Assembly: GCF_000612545.2 (NCBI RefSeq)
Contig: NZ_CP097800.1
Coordinates: 1,240,001 to 1,304,000, forward strand
DNA: 64,000 bases
Reading direction: 5' to 3'
Source of the DNA: Streptomyces sp. PCS3-D2
GTDB taxonomy: Bacteria; Actinomycetota; Actinomycetes; Streptomycetales; Streptomycetaceae
Part shown: positions 17,595 through 26,292 of the stretch, piece by piece
Position numbering within the stretch: the stretch's first letter is position 1
Layout of the letters: every line of letters starts with the position of its first letter
Made by a program: the position numbers and the translations under genes
The notes under the pieces: model-generated
What the model was told of the DNA's origin: nothing
Seen by the model: only the letters and a program-made list of their open reading frames with translations
The model's database searches: none

Positions 17595-18152
17595 GTGAGC
17601 ATAGGCAGAGAGCAGCGGCGGTTGTGCGGGGAGCTGGTGGCCGGCATCCGGCTGACCGCCCCCGTGGAGCCCGTGGACCTCTACGCTGCCCTCTGTGAGG
17701 GCATGAGCAGACACCGCGGCCGCCGGGTCGACTTCCGGATGGCTTCGTTCCCGCCCCGGACGGCCAGCGGTCTATGGCTCGACATGGCGGACCGCGATCT
17801 CGTGGTCATCGAGGAACGCACCGCCCCCGACCACCAACTGGTCATCCTGGGACACGAGCTGTGGCACATGAAGGCCGGCCACTGCAGCCACCATGTCGAC
17901 GGAGCCGCCGTCGCCGCCCGGCTGTTGTCCGACGAGGCCGACATCGGCGAGACGGTCCGCAGGGTCGCCGCGCGTACGCGCGCCGACGTCCAGGAGGAGA
18001 CCGAGGCCGAGACCTTCGGTTTACTGCTGGGCAGCCGCTGCAGGAACTGGCTCGTCGGGTCGGCGGGCCACCGGACTCCCGCCAAGCGCGACGACCTGGC
18101 GGGCCGGATCGAGGCCTCTCTGGGATACCGGGGACTGAGGAACGACCGTTGA
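17595..18152 (+). CDS. ImmA/IrrE-like metallopeptidase (putative antirepressor protease)
   Basis: 185 aa. Contains the zinc-protease motif HELWH (His87-Glu88-His91), followed by helical segments with a downstream Glu-rich stretch (QEETEAET), as in ImmA/IrrE enzymes that cleave XRE-type repressors in response to a signal. GTG at 17595 with GGGGAG upstream. Codon 143 is TTA (18021-18023), so expression should depend on bldA and be late in the life cycle. The next gene starts inside its stop codon (TTGA). Confidence 0.82.
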   Translation: MSIGREQRRLCGELVAGIRLTAPVEPVDLYAALCEGMSRHRGRRVDFRMASFPPRTASGLWLDMADRDLVVIEERTAPDHQLVILGHELWHMKAGHCSHHVDGAAVAARLLSDEADIGETVRRVAARTRADVQEETEAETFGLLLGSRCRNWLVGSAGHRTPAKRDDLAGRIEASLGYRGLRNDR

Positions 18153-19318
18153 CCGGTGAGGACTACTACATACCGGCAGCAGCGATGGCGATCTCACTCG
18201 CCTTCAAGCTGCCGGCCCTGCGGCACAACTGGCGCGACCCGCTCCTGCGCTCGGTCGTCGCCCTACTGGCCCTGGCCGGGGCCGTGTTCGCCTTCGCCGC
18301 TCCGCCCACCATCGCGGCGGTCAACCGCTGGACCGGGGTGGCCAACTTCTCCGCCCCGCTGGTCTACTGCCTGATCACCGCCTTCAGCGCCTCCTGCCTG
18401 GTGCTGATGGTCAACTGGCGGGGCGGGCCTCCCGACCGGACCAGGCTCGTCTCGCGCCGCTGGATCCTCGGCTACAGCATCGTGATCGTGGCCCTGATCG
18501 TGTTGTTCTCCCTCGGCGAGACCCCCGCGGAGCGCCTGCGGGACTTCGACACCTACTACGCGAACACGCCCTACGTCGGCCACATGATCGCCCTCTACCT
18601 GCTGGCGCACCACGTGGCGGCGGTGGTGATGGTGGTCCTGTGCTGGCGCTGGTCGCTGCAGGTCCGCGGCTGGCTGCGAGTCGGACTGATGATCATCGTC
18701 GTCGGCTACATCTTCAACCTCGGCTACGACGCCACGAAGATGACGGCCGTGGTCGCCCGCTGGCTCGGCAACGACCTGGACGGCCTGAGCACCTACGTGG
18801 CCCCGCCGCTCGCCTCGCTGGGCGCGCTGATCAGCGCGATGGGCTTCGTGGTCCCGCTGGTCTGCCAGCGGCTCTCGGACCACTGGCAGACCTGGGCCAC
18901 CTACCGGCGACTCGGCGCACTGTGGCAGGAGGTGCAGATCTCCGCCCCCGCCGGAACGCCCTCCGTGCAGATGGCCTGGTGGTCCGCGGCGGAACTGCGC
19001 GTGATCCAGAGGGAGTCCGACATCCACGACGGGTTCCTGCACCTCGGCCCCTACTTCGACAAGGGGCTGCGCGACGACGCCTATGACAGCGCCCTCGCCG
19101 GGGGAGCCGACGAGGAGACCGCCCGGGCCGTCGGCGACGCCGCCATGGTCGCGGCCGCGGTACGGGCCCGCGCCGCGGACCCCGAGGGGCAGATCCTCGG
19201 CGAGGACGAGGAGACCCTGCCCGACGCTTCCGACGGACCCCGCGACCTGCTGCGAATCTCCGACGCCCTGCGGCGCTCGCCGGTCGTGCAGGCGGTCCGG
19301 CGGCAGGTGGCCGTCTGA
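18149..19318 (+). CDS. MAB_1171c-like seven-TM membrane protein
   Basis: 389 aa from the TTG at 18149, which overlaps the previous stop and follows GAGG. About seven hydrophobic helices lie within residues 1-245 (e.g. LRSVVALLALAGAVFAFAAP and ILGYSIVIVALIVLFSL). A ~140-aa cytoplasmic tail follows (HWQTWATYRRLGALW...). The match is to the MAB_1171c/DUF6545 family, often labelled 'putative transporter' without evidence. It regularly follows a regulator and ImmA-like protease in Streptomyces; I infer it may be the sensor or transport part of that switch. Confidence 0.75.
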   Translation: MTGEDYYIPAAAMAISLAFKLPALRHNWRDPLLRSVVALLALAGAVFAFAAPPTIAAVNRWTGVANFSAPLVYCLITAFSASCLVLMVNWRGGPPDRTRLVSRRWILGYSIVIVALIVLFSLGETPAERLRDFDTYYANTPYVGHMIALYLLAHHVAAVVMVVLCWRWSLQVRGWLRVGLMIIVVGYIFNLGYDATKMTAVVARWLGNDLDGLSTYVAPPLASLGALISAMGFVVPLVCQRLSDHWQTWATYRRLGALWQEVQISAPAGTPSVQMAWWSAAELRVIQRESDIHDGFLHLGPYFDKGLRDDAYDSALAGGADEETARAVGDAAMVAAAVRARAADPEGQILGEDEETLPDASDGPRDLLRISDALRRSPVVQAVRRQVAV

Positions 19319-19402
19319 CCGCTGCCGGGCCTCTGACCGCTACCGACCAGTCGGGCGGTGGTGCGGCCACCCTCCCGGCCACCCTCCCGGCCACCGCCCC
19401 GC

Positions 19403-20179
19403 TCAGCGGGCCGCGGCCACCGCCGTCCTCGGGAACAGCTCCTGGAACGGCCCCGCCGAGTCGATCCCCTCCCGTCCGTACGGCGCGTCGAAGCTCCACA
19501 CCATGAACAGCAGGAACACGATCAGCGCACTGAACAGGCCCGCCAGCAGCAGCTCGCGCCCGGAACGCCGGATCTGCAGAGTGAAGATCAGGCCGACGGT
19601 GACCACGCCGCCGACCAGCAGCCCGAACCACACCACACCCGGCAGCGTCGACTCGGAGTTCTGCGTCCGCGAGTGGCGGGCCTCGTCGGCGGCCGCGATG
19701 TGGTCCAGCAGCGGCTGGTAGGCCTGGGCCTGCAACTCGGTGGCCGGACTCTGGTGGGTGACGGAGGTACGGAGCTTGCCGAGCAGCTCGCCGCCCTCGG
19801 CGGACGCGCTCTCGCCCGCGGTCAGCAGCGGCCAGTCCACGGCGACGGTGTGGGCGACGTACGCGTCCACCTCCCCCCGGATCCGGTCGCGGACCGCGGC
19901 CGGGTAGACATCGGTGCGCTGGGTGACTTCGTACAGCGCCTGCGCCTCCCGGCGCACGCTGTCCTCGGCGGCGCCGCGCGCCTCCCATACGCCGGCGATG
20001 GCCAGGCCGAGCACGATCGCGTACACCACGCCCACCATCATCGTCATGTACTCGATGACGTCGGGGGTTTCGCTGGTGTCCTCGTCGGCGGCGGCCCGGC
20101 GGTGCCGGATCGCCGTGAAGGCGAGGACGAGGGCGCAGACGAGCACCATGGCGATGGCCAGGACCAGCCATTCGGACAC
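19403..20179 (-). CDS. DUF4239/bestrophin-like membrane protein
   Basis: 258 aa. Two N-terminal membrane helices (residues 4-22 and 46-66, MMVGVVYAIVLGLAIAGVW), a ~110-residue soluble helical loop, then two C-terminal helices (VVWFGLLVGGVVTVGLIF; LLLAGLFSALIVFLLFMVW). This 2+2 layout fits DUF4239, described as bestrophin-like. GTG at 20177-20179 follows GGGAGAA. The function is unknown, possibly an ion channel. Confidence 0.72.
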   Translation of the reverse strand: MSEWLVLAIAMVLVCALVLAFTAIRHRRAAADEDTSETPDVIEYMTMMVGVVYAIVLGLAIAGVWEARGAAEDSVRREAQALYEVTQRTDVYPAAVRDRIRGEVDAYVAHTVAVDWPLLTAGESASAEGGELLGKLRTSVTHQSPATELQAQAYQPLLDHIAAADEARHSRTQNSESTLPGVVWFGLLVGGVVTVGLIFTLQIRRSGRELLLAGLFSALIVFLLFMVWSFDAPYGREGIDSAGPFQELFPRTAVAAAR

Positions 20180-20231
20180 GTGGATTCTCCCGGTGTGGAT
20201 CGGTGGACGGATCGGGGGGCGGGCTGCGGGG

Positions 20232-20786
20232 TCAGCCGCGGCCCTTGGAGCGCGGGCGCAGGGCGGCGGCCGCGAGCACGGCGGGGGTCGTCACCACGAC
20301 CATCAGCGTCACGGTGGACATCCCGCCCGGAGTGCGCCGCTCCAGGGCGACCGCACGGTACGGACGCACGTGGAAGGCACTCACCCGCGCGGCGGCGGCC
20401 CGGGGCCGCGGCGGAGCCGGCGCCCCGGCCGGGACCGGCCCGCGCTCCTCCGGGACACGGGGTGGGGGCGGCGGCGCAGCAGGCGGCCCGGCGGCCTCCA
20501 CGGCGGCCGGCGGATCCGCGGGCACGGGCGGCGGCGCCGTCGACCGCTCCGGCTCGGGGAGCCGCCCGGGGTGGCGCACCGTCGGCCCGCCGAGGCCGGG
20601 CACGGCGACCCGCACCCCGGGCCCGGCGGACGGCGGGGCGACGGGGCGCCCGGGCCGACCGCCGGGCACGCACAGGTCGACGCGCGCCCCGCGGCCGTGG
20701 CCGTCGCCCGCGACCGCCACGTGGCCGTGGAGCGGACAGAGCGCCGCCACCAGACCCGCACCGGCGAAGTACTGCCAAGCGGTCAC
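20232..20786 (-). CDS. Hypothetical proline-rich protein
   Basis: 184 aa from GTG 20784-20786, preceded by AGGGAGG. The N-terminal ~45 residues include a hydrophobic segment (YFAGAGLVAAL) and His/Cys residues. The middle (about 60-140) is Pro/Ala-rich and low-complexity, and a C-terminal hydrophobic helix (TVTLMVVVTTPAVLAAAAL) ends in a basic tail. An extracytoplasmic anchored protein is plausible. Codon usage is as biased as in neighbours, but the low complexity makes the call tentative. Confidence 0.5.
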   Translation of the reverse strand: MTAWQYFAGAGLVAALCPLHGHVAVAGDGHGRGARVDLCVPGGRPGRPVAPPSAGPGVRVAVPGLGGPTVRHPGRLPEPERSTAPPPVPADPPAAVEAAGPPAAPPPPPRVPEERGPVPAGAPAPPRPRAAAARVSAFHVRPYRAVALERRTPGGMSTVTLMVVVTTPAVLAAAALRPRSKGRG

Positions 20787-20930
20787 CGCGCGTCCTCCCT
20801 GTTCCGCAGCAGACATGAGGGTTACGTCTGAAGAAACGATCACGTCCCTGCTTCGACACGCGGCGGACCGGTGCAGATCGAAGCCGCCGGCACCGGACGT
20901 CCGCGGGCCGGGTGGCGGTCCCCTGCCCCG

Positions 20931-20961
20931 TCCGTAACCGGGCGCCGGGCCCGGTTACGGA
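20931..20961. terminator. Second hairpin downstream of the MetRS gene
   Basis: Perfect 13-bp stem TCCGTAACCGGGC/GCCCGGTTACGGA with a 5-nt loop. It lies between convergent and tandem transcripts and could act as a back-up terminator. Confidence 0.5.
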
Positions 20962-20978
20962 AGGACGCCCGGGTACGC

Positions 20979-21012
20979 CGGAGGGGCACGACCCTGTGGT
21001 CGCGCCCCTCCG
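20979..21012 (-). terminator. Terminator of the methionyl-tRNA synthetase gene
   Basis: CGGAGGGGC/GCCCCTCCG stem extended by CGACC/GGTCG across one mismatch, 33 bp past the stop codon. Confidence 0.6.
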
Positions 21013-21044
21013 TTCGGTTCGGACGGCTTCCGGCCGCCCCTGCG

Positions 21045-22760
21045 TCAGCCCGCCTCAGTGCCGCCGAAACGCTCGCGGTAGGACTCCAGGTCCTCCTCGG
21101 TGATCCGGGCGAAGAGCACCGGCGGCACGGTGAACGGGGTGCCCGCCGGGACCGCGTCCAGGGCCTTGGCCTGCTCCGGGGTCACCCACGTCGCGGTGTC
21201 GTCCGCGAGCGCGAACGCCGAGCGCATGGCGCGCGCCGAGGCCGGGATGAACGGCTCGGAGACCACCGAGTACAGGTGGATGAGGTTCATCGCGGTGCGC
21301 AGGGTGAGCGCCGCGGCGTCGAGGTCGGTCTTGACCTCCAGCCAAGGGGCCTTCTCGTCGAGGTAGGCGTTGCCGGCGGACCACAGGGCGCGCAGCGCGG
21401 CGGCGGCCTTGCGGTACTGGAGGGTCTCCATGTGGCCCTCGTACTCGGCCAGGAGCTCGGCGATCTGCTCGCCCAGCTTCGCCTCGGCCTCGCCCGCGGG
21501 GCTGCCGGCCGGGACCTCGTCGCCGAACTTCTTGCGGGAGAAGGTCAGCACGCGGTTGACGAAGTTGCCGAGGGTGCCGCCGAGGTCCTTGTTGACCGTG
21601 GCCGCGAAGTGCTCCCAGGTGAAGGACGAGTCGTCCGACTCGGGCGCGTTGGCGATCAGGAAGTAGCGCCAGAAGTCGGCCGGGAGGATCTCCAGCGCCT
21701 GGTCGGTGAAGACGCCGCGCTTCTGCGAGGTGGAGAACTTGCCGCCGTAGTACGTCAGCCAGTTGAAGGCCTTGACGTAGTCGACCTTCTTCCAGGGCTC
21801 GCGGGTGCCCAGCTCCGTGGCGGGGAACATGACCGTGTGGAACGGGACGTTGTCCTTCGCCATGAACTGGGTGTAGCGGACGTCGTCGGCCTCGTACCAC
21901 CAGGCCCTGTAGTCGCGGTTGGCCGGGTCGGCGTCGGCCCACTCCTTGGTGGAGGCGATGTACTCGATCGGGGCGTCGAACCAGACGTAGAAGACCTTGC
22001 CCTCGGCCGCCAGGTCGGGCCAGGTGTCGGCCGGTACCGGGACTCCCCAGTCGAGGTCACGGGTGATGGCCCGGTCGTGCAGGCCCTCGGTCAGCCACTT
22101 GCGGGCGATCGAGGAGGCCAGCTGCGGCCACTCCTCTTCGTGCTCGGCGACCCAGGCCTCGACCTCGTGCTGGAGCTTGGACTGCAGGAGGAAGAGGTGC
22201 TTGGTCTCGCGGACCTCCAGCTCGGTGGATCCGGAGATGGCCGAGCGCGGCTCGATCAGGTCCGTGGGGTCCAGCACCCGGGTGCAGTTCTCGCACTGGT
22301 CGCCGCGTGCCTTGTCGTAGCCGCAGTGCGGGCAGGTGCCCTCGACGTAGCGGTCCGGCAGGAAGCGGCCGTCGGCGGGCGAGTAGACCTGCCGGATCGC
22401 GCGCTCCTCGATGAAGCCGTTCTCCTGGAGCTTGCGCGCGAAGTGCTGGGTGATCTCGGCGTTCTGCGGCGAGGAGCTGCGGCCGAAGTAGTCGAAGGAC
22501 AGCTCGAAGCCGTCGTAGACCGCCTTCTGGGCGTCGTGGGCCTGGGCGCAGAACTCGGCGACCGGGAGGCCGTTCTCCTTCGCGGCGAGCTCGGCGGGGG
22601 TGCCGTGCTCGTCGGTGGCGCAGATGTAGAGGACGTCGTGGCCGCGCTGGCGGAGGTACCGGGAGTACACATCCGCGGGAAGCATCGACCCGACCATGTT
22701 GCCCAGGTGCTTGATCCCGTTGATGTACGGAAGCGCGCTGGTGATCAGGTGTCGAGCCAT
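21045..22760 (-). CDS. metG: Methionyl-tRNA synthetase (archaeal/E. coli-like type)
   Basis: 571 aa. Class I aminoacyl-tRNA synthetase charging tRNA-Met. The N-terminus [17 protein letters not shown] contains the HIGH-equivalent HLGN. A single zinc knuckle CPHCG/CENC lies at about 140-160, and the KMSKS-equivalent reads KFSTS (in [11 protein letters not shown]). The anticodon-binding helical domain follows; there is no C-terminal EMAP-like domain. The ATG at 22758-22760 has GGAG 9 nt upstream; an ATG five codons earlier is too close to its purine stretch. The knuckle and KFSTS variant suggest the second MetRS type, which in other bacteria tolerates MetRS inhibitors. A terminator-like hairpin in its leader suggests attenuation. 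Confidence 0.92.
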   Translation of the reverse strand: MARHLITSALPYINGIKHLGNMVGSMLPADVYSRYLRQRGHDVLYICATDEHGTPAELAAKENGLPVAEFCAQAHDAQKAVYDGFELSFDYFGRSSSPQNAEITQHFARKLQENGFIEERAIRQVYSPADGRFLPDRYVEGTCPHCGYDKARGDQCENCTRVLDPTDLIEPRSAISGSTELEVRETKHLFLLQSKLQHEVEAWVAEHEEEWPQLASSIARKWLTEGLHDRAITRDLDWGVPVPADTWPDLAAEGKVFYVWFDAPIEYIASTKEWADADPANRDYRAWWYEADDVRYTQFMAKDNVPFHTVMFPATELGTREPWKKVDYVKAFNWLTYYGGKFSTSQKRGVFTDQALEILPADFWRYFLIANAPESDDSSFTWEHFAATVNKDLGGTLGNFVNRVLTFSRKKFGDEVPAGSPAGEAEAKLGEQIAELLAEYEGHMETLQYRKAAAALRALWSAGNAYLDEKAPWLEVKTDLDAAALTLRTAMNLIHLYSVVSEPFIPASARAMRSAFALADDTATWVTPEQAKALDAVPAGTPFTVPPVLFARITEEDLESYRERFGGTEAG

Positions 22761-22870
22761 CCTCGGATGCTCCATTTCCTCTGTGCGGTGCGACGTGGCG
22801 TCACGGACTGTGAGTGCGGTCATCGTATCGAACCGCCGAAACGCCACGCGCCGCGTTTTCCGGGTGGACG

Positions 22871-22914
22871 CAAAGCAAAAGCGAGGACTGTGACCTCTCC
22901 GTCACGGCCCTCGC
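22871..22914 (-). promoter_or_regulatory. Attenuator-like hairpin in the MetRS leader
   Basis: On the minus strand a 14-bp stem with two mismatched positions (arms 22901-22914 and 22881-22894, 6-nt loop) is followed at once by TTTTGCTTTG: the form of an intrinsic terminator. No minus-strand gene lies upstream that it could terminate, and metG starts about 110 nt downstream. I find no T-box consensus upstream, so the antiterminator is unknown. Confidence 0.5.
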
Positions 22915-23146
22915 GATCGGGCCCATGGTACAGCGGGACGGTGGCGCGCCTGACCGGAGGACCGATCGGTGATACGGCGGCACCGGCAGGCGGCATATGC
23001 ATTCGTGCTGGCTGGAGCCTCGTGCGATCGACAACGATCACGGTTCGATCATCTGCGACGCATTGCTTCCCAGGTTTCTTCTCCGCGCCCCCCGAGTGCG
23101 CCCGTGCTGCTTTCCTGTTCTGCGCACCAGGGGATGAGGTGAAGCG

Positions 23147-23776
23147 GTGAGCGATGGCGGACCGGAGGAGCCCGGTGGGGCGGTGGGACTGCCGAGCCGG
23201 CGTCGGCGGCCGACGCCCATGAGCCAGTGGGACCCGACGGCCCGCCTGTCGTACTGGGCCTTCCACGCCAACCGGCGCCCCGCGTACATGCGCTTCGCGT
23301 ACCTTCAGCTGGGCTCGGACGAGGCGGCCGAGGCGGCGGTGGACGCCACCTTCGACTCGATCATGGGCGACTGGCTCCGGATGCTCCACATGGACCGCCT
23401 GGACGCCTACGCGTGGACCGTCCTCAAGCACTGCCTGGTCGACCGCCAGCACCTGCCCCGCCCCCGGCAGCAGGAGCCGGAGCCGATGGACATCAGCGCC
23501 TTCGAGGCGGCCCTGAAGGAGGCGCACGCCGACCAGTACGAGGTGCTGACCGACACCATCCGCTTCTACTCCGCCGTCTCCCGGCTCGCCGAGCGCCAGC
23601 GCGACGCCGTACTCCTGCGCTACGGCCTCCAGTGCACCCCCGGTGAGGCGGCCTCCGTGATGGGCGTCGACGAGGCCACGGTCCGCTCCCACCTCGGCCA
23701 GGCCCACCGCCGCCTCGCCCGGCTGCTCGACATCTCCGCCGACCCGGCGGAACCGACCGAATCGGCCGAGCCATGA
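23147..23776 (+). CDS. Sigma-70 family (ECF-like) sigma factor
   Basis: 209 aa. Region 2-like helices at about residues 38-75 (AYMRFAYLQLGSDEAAEAAV) and a clear region 4 HTH at about 145-190 (RLAERQRDAVLLRYGL...VDEATVRSHLGQAHRRLARLL). The -10 recognition part is degenerate, as in many atypical Streptomyces ECF proteins. GTG 23147 follows GAGGTGAAG. Its last codons overlap the next gene (ATGA), so the sigma factor and the IclR-like protein are made together and probably interact. Confidence 0.82.
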   Translation: MSDGGPEEPGGAVGLPSRRRRPTPMSQWDPTARLSYWAFHANRRPAYMRFAYLQLGSDEAAEAAVDATFDSIMGDWLRMLHMDRLDAYAWTVLKHCLVDRQHLPRPRQQEPEPMDISAFEAALKEAHADQYEVLTDTIRFYSAVSRLAERQRDAVLLRYGLQCTPGEAASVMGVDEATVRSHLGQAHRRLARLLDISADPAEPTESAEP

Positions 23777-25608
23777 GGCGCCGGGACCGGCCGGACGGCG
23801 ACCCGGCGCCCCGCTCGCTGGCCGAGTTCCTCGCGCGGGCGGGCGTCCGCGACCGCTACCGCCACTACGACCTCGGCGCGGCCGAGGCCCGGCTGCTGCG
23901 CGCCACACCCCACCCGGCCGTCCCGCACCGTGCCCGGCGCCGGTCGGCCCACGGCTGGAGCGACCCGGTCCGGGACCGCCCGCTCGACGCCGAGCGGGCC
24001 CGGCGCGACCTCAAGGCGATCTGCCTGGACTCCGTGTGCGCACCGGACGCCGGCGCGCACCTGGACTCCTTCGGCGGCACACGCACCGACCTGGCCGGCG
24101 CCTTCGTCTTCGGCTGCCTGCTGTACCTCGCCGGAATGCGCGAAGGCGCCCGTTTCTGGTGGCAGTTCGCCGCGGCCTCCGGCAGCGCGCGGGCCGCCGC
24201 GGCCGCCTACTGCCTCTTCCTCGACCATTCCCGGCGCGGGGAGCACCACGACGCCCGGCACTGGGCGCGCGAGCTGGGCCGCCGCGGCTTCCGACCGGGC
24301 GGCCGGCGGGACCTGCGCGAGATCCGGCTGTGCGCGCAGGCCGCCGTCCTGCGCTACGTCTACCAGTTGGAGGACCCCGACCTCGGGCCGGTGCCACTGC
24401 CGAGGGCCGGGCTGTCGGGGGTGCTGAGTGCGTTCCTCCCGCCGCCCGTCACGGTCGCCGCACCGGTGGCGGCGGCCCGGCCGGCCGCCGGGCCGCTGCG
24501 CCACCCCGCGCTGACGGCTGCGGCCCGCAGGACCGTCGTCCAGGGCGGCACCACCGAGGCACTCGCGGAGGCCCGGCGCGCACTGGCCGTCGTACGCGTC
24601 CTGGAGCGGCGCCCGCTCGGGGTGCGGTTCGGCCAACTGGCACGGGAGTCGGGCCTCGCGGAGGCGGAACTGCGCCCGGTCCTGGCGATGCTGTGCGAGG
24701 AGGAGTACGCGGACCGGCCGGGGGTGGGGGTGTACGGGCGCGGCCCGGCCCTGGACCGGCTCGCCGCCCCCGACGGCCACGGCCTGGCCGGGCAGCTCCA
24801 GCGCACCCTGGCCCTGGCCCGGGACAGCGCGGGCGCCGCGGTGTACCTCAGCCGGTACGCGGCGGGCGAGGTGCACATCACGCAGATGGCGGCCGGACCG
24901 GCGACGCCGCCGGTACGCGAGTGGGTCGACTTCCGGGACGCCGCGCACGCCAGCGCGGTCGGCAAGTGCCTGCTGACGCAGCTCGACCACGACCGCCGCG
25001 CCGACCACGTGGCCCGGCACCGGCCCGCCCGGCTCACTCCGCAGACCATCACCGACAGCCGGGCGCTGTTCACGGCGCTCGACGCGGTGGCTCCGGGCGC
25101 GCCGGTCTTCGACCTGCTTGAGTACGCGCCGGGGGTCGTCTGCTCGGCCGTACCCATCGCCACGGGGGGAGCCGCGGGAAGCCTCGCGCTGTCGCTGCCC
25201 GCGGCGCACGCCCACCGGCTGCGCCCGGCCACCGAAGCGCTGCGGCGCAAGGCCGTACCGGTCCTCCTCGCCCTGCTCCTGACCGGTGCGATCCCCCCGG
25301 ACGCCGCGGCCTCCCCCGACGTCGAACCGGGCCCCGCGGCCGGCCGACGCGACACGCGGCCGATGCGGGCGCCCGTCACCCCGGAGACCCTGCGCCACCT
25401 GCGGCTGCTCTTCCGTACCCCGCTCGCCGAGGCCGCGGCGGCGGCGCAGGGCCCGCACCTGGTCAGTGACACCACGGCGGCGGCCGCCTACCTCTTCGAG
25501 GCCGCCCCGGACGGCTCCGCCCCGCGCCTGTCCCTCCCCCACACCTTCACGTCGGTGACCCCGGGCAGCCTGATCCGCCCGACGGGCCTGGTGGTTCTGG
25601 GTACGTGA
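23773..25608 (+). CDS. Three-part regulator with IclR-type wHTH and effector domain
   Basis: 611 aa. The N-terminal ~220 residues form an uncharacterised helical region (LAGAFVFGCLLYLAGMREGA). Residues ~255-325 resemble an IclR winged helix (VLERRPLGVRFGQLARESGL). Residues ~335-500 resemble the IclR ligand-binding GAF-like domain, with the characteristic HASAVGKCLL segment and VCSAVPI. A further ~110-aa tail follows. The ATG overlaps the sigma factor stop. IclR proteins normally have a wHTH at the N-terminus; here it is internal, which suggests control of the partner sigma factor. Confidence 0.7.
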   Translation: MRRRDRPDGDPAPRSLAEFLARAGVRDRYRHYDLGAAEARLLRATPHPAVPHRARRRSAHGWSDPVRDRPLDAERARRDLKAICLDSVCAPDAGAHLDSFGGTRTDLAGAFVFGCLLYLAGMREGARFWWQFAAASGSARAAAAAYCLFLDHSRRGEHHDARHWARELGRRGFRPGGRRDLREIRLCAQAAVLRYVYQLEDPDLGPVPLPRAGLSGVLSAFLPPPVTVAAPVAAARPAAGPLRHPALTAAARRTVVQGGTTEALAEARRALAVVRVLERRPLGVRFGQLARESGLAEAELRPVLAMLCEEEYADRPGVGVYGRGPALDRLAAPDGHGLAGQLQRTLALARDSAGAAVYLSRYAAGEVHITQMAAGPATPPVREWVDFRDAAHASAVGKCLLTQLDHDRRADHVARHRPARLTPQTITDSRALFTALDAVAPGAPVFDLLEYAPGVVCSAVPIATGGAAGSLALSLPAAHAHRLRPATEALRRKAVPVLLALLLTGAIPPDAAASPDVEPGPAAGRRDTRPMRAPVTPETLRHLRLLFRTPLAEAAAAAQGPHLVSDTTAAAAYLFEAAPDGSAPRLSLPHTFTSVTPGSLIRPTGLVVLGT

Positions 25609-25698
25609 GCCGGCACCTCACCCGGCCGGCCGCGCCGCCGCCGGGAAAGCCGCCGAACCCCTGGTCACCTGCCGGTCGCACCACCGCCCGGAAACGCA

Positions 25699-25749
25699 AA
25701 AAACCCCAGGTGAACTGGGGTTCCTGCTGGTGTCCGAGGGGGGACTTGA
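25699..25749 (+). repeat. attL-like direct repeat (displaced tRNA-Leu 3' end)
   Basis: 51 bp matching 34123-34173 with one difference (C versus T at 25715/34139). It contains the tRNA terminator dyad CCCCAG-GTGAA-CTGGGG and then the CCA, acceptor and T-arm end of tRNA-Leu. The match stops at 25750, marking the crossover region. Confidence 0.88.
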
Positions 25750-25792
25750 GCTCTCCACTCGGGCACCAGCCCCCAACCCATCTGACCTGGGG

Positions 25793-25829
25793 AAACGCCC
25801 GTCGGCAGGCTTGATTCCGGCGGGCGTTT
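25793..25829. terminator. Terminator just inside the island
   Basis: AAACGCCCG/CGGGCGTTT with a secondary CGG/CCG pairing, followed on the plus strand by TCTCCTTGTCTTT. Lies between attL and the convergent gene ending at 25919. Confidence 0.6.
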
Positions 25830-25918
25830 CTCCTTGTCTTTCCTGCTGAATCAGTCCTTCTCGGGCCCCTGTTGGTCATGCGTTGGTCACGTGACCAACC
25901 CTCCGGCTCTGGGTCTGA

Positions 25919-26278
25919 TCAGGACTTTTCGATGACCTCGAAGATGTCGGCGTCCGTCTCCTGCTGCCATGCCGGGAGGTCGGGCCAATCGGCGACGTAC
26001 CCCGCCTTGGGGTCCTCGAAGTGCTTGAACATCTGCGCTGTCCAGCACGTCGCGACGAACCGGCCCTTCTGCTCCCGGGACAGCTTGGCCGTGTGGCCGT
26101 CACTGAGCTCGATGAACTGGCGGACCTGCTCGTAGACGGCGCCTGCGGCGTCGCGCTCCCACTGCGGCGTGTCCTCCCAGGGGGCGACGTACCCGGCCTT
26201 GGGCTCCCCCGGGAAGTGACGGCGAACCCCATCGATCCAGGCTTCCCGGAACACTCGTGCGCCTTCGACCTGCGACAT
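25919..26278 (-). CDS. Conserved hypothetical with internal duplication
   Basis: 119 aa from ATG 26276-26278 (AGAGGGG upstream). Two related halves are visible: HFPGEPKAGYVAPWEDTPQW near residue 22 and HFEDPKAGYVADWPDLPAW near residue 85, each followed by an acidic helix (DAAGAVYEQV; ETDADIFEVI). I know this type only as a Streptomyces protein of unknown function, often beside XRE regulators. It lies 14 bp after the regulator gene in the same direction, probably one operon. The repeated GYV-x-x-W-x-x-x-P-x-W unit may be a small peptide- or nucleic-acid-binding motif (inference). Confidence 0.7.
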   Translation of the reverse strand: MSQVEGARVFREAWIDGVRRHFPGEPKAGYVAPWEDTPQWERDAAGAVYEQVRQFIELSDGHTAKLSREQKGRFVATCWTAQMFKHFEDPKAGYVADWPDLPAWQQETDADIFEVIEKS

Positions 26279-26292
26279 GCCAACCCCTCTCG

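Noticed and set aside
22915-23146. T-box riboswitch in the MetRS leader
   Set aside because: The conserved T-box core TGGNACCGCG was not found on the minus strand; only the hairpin is supported.
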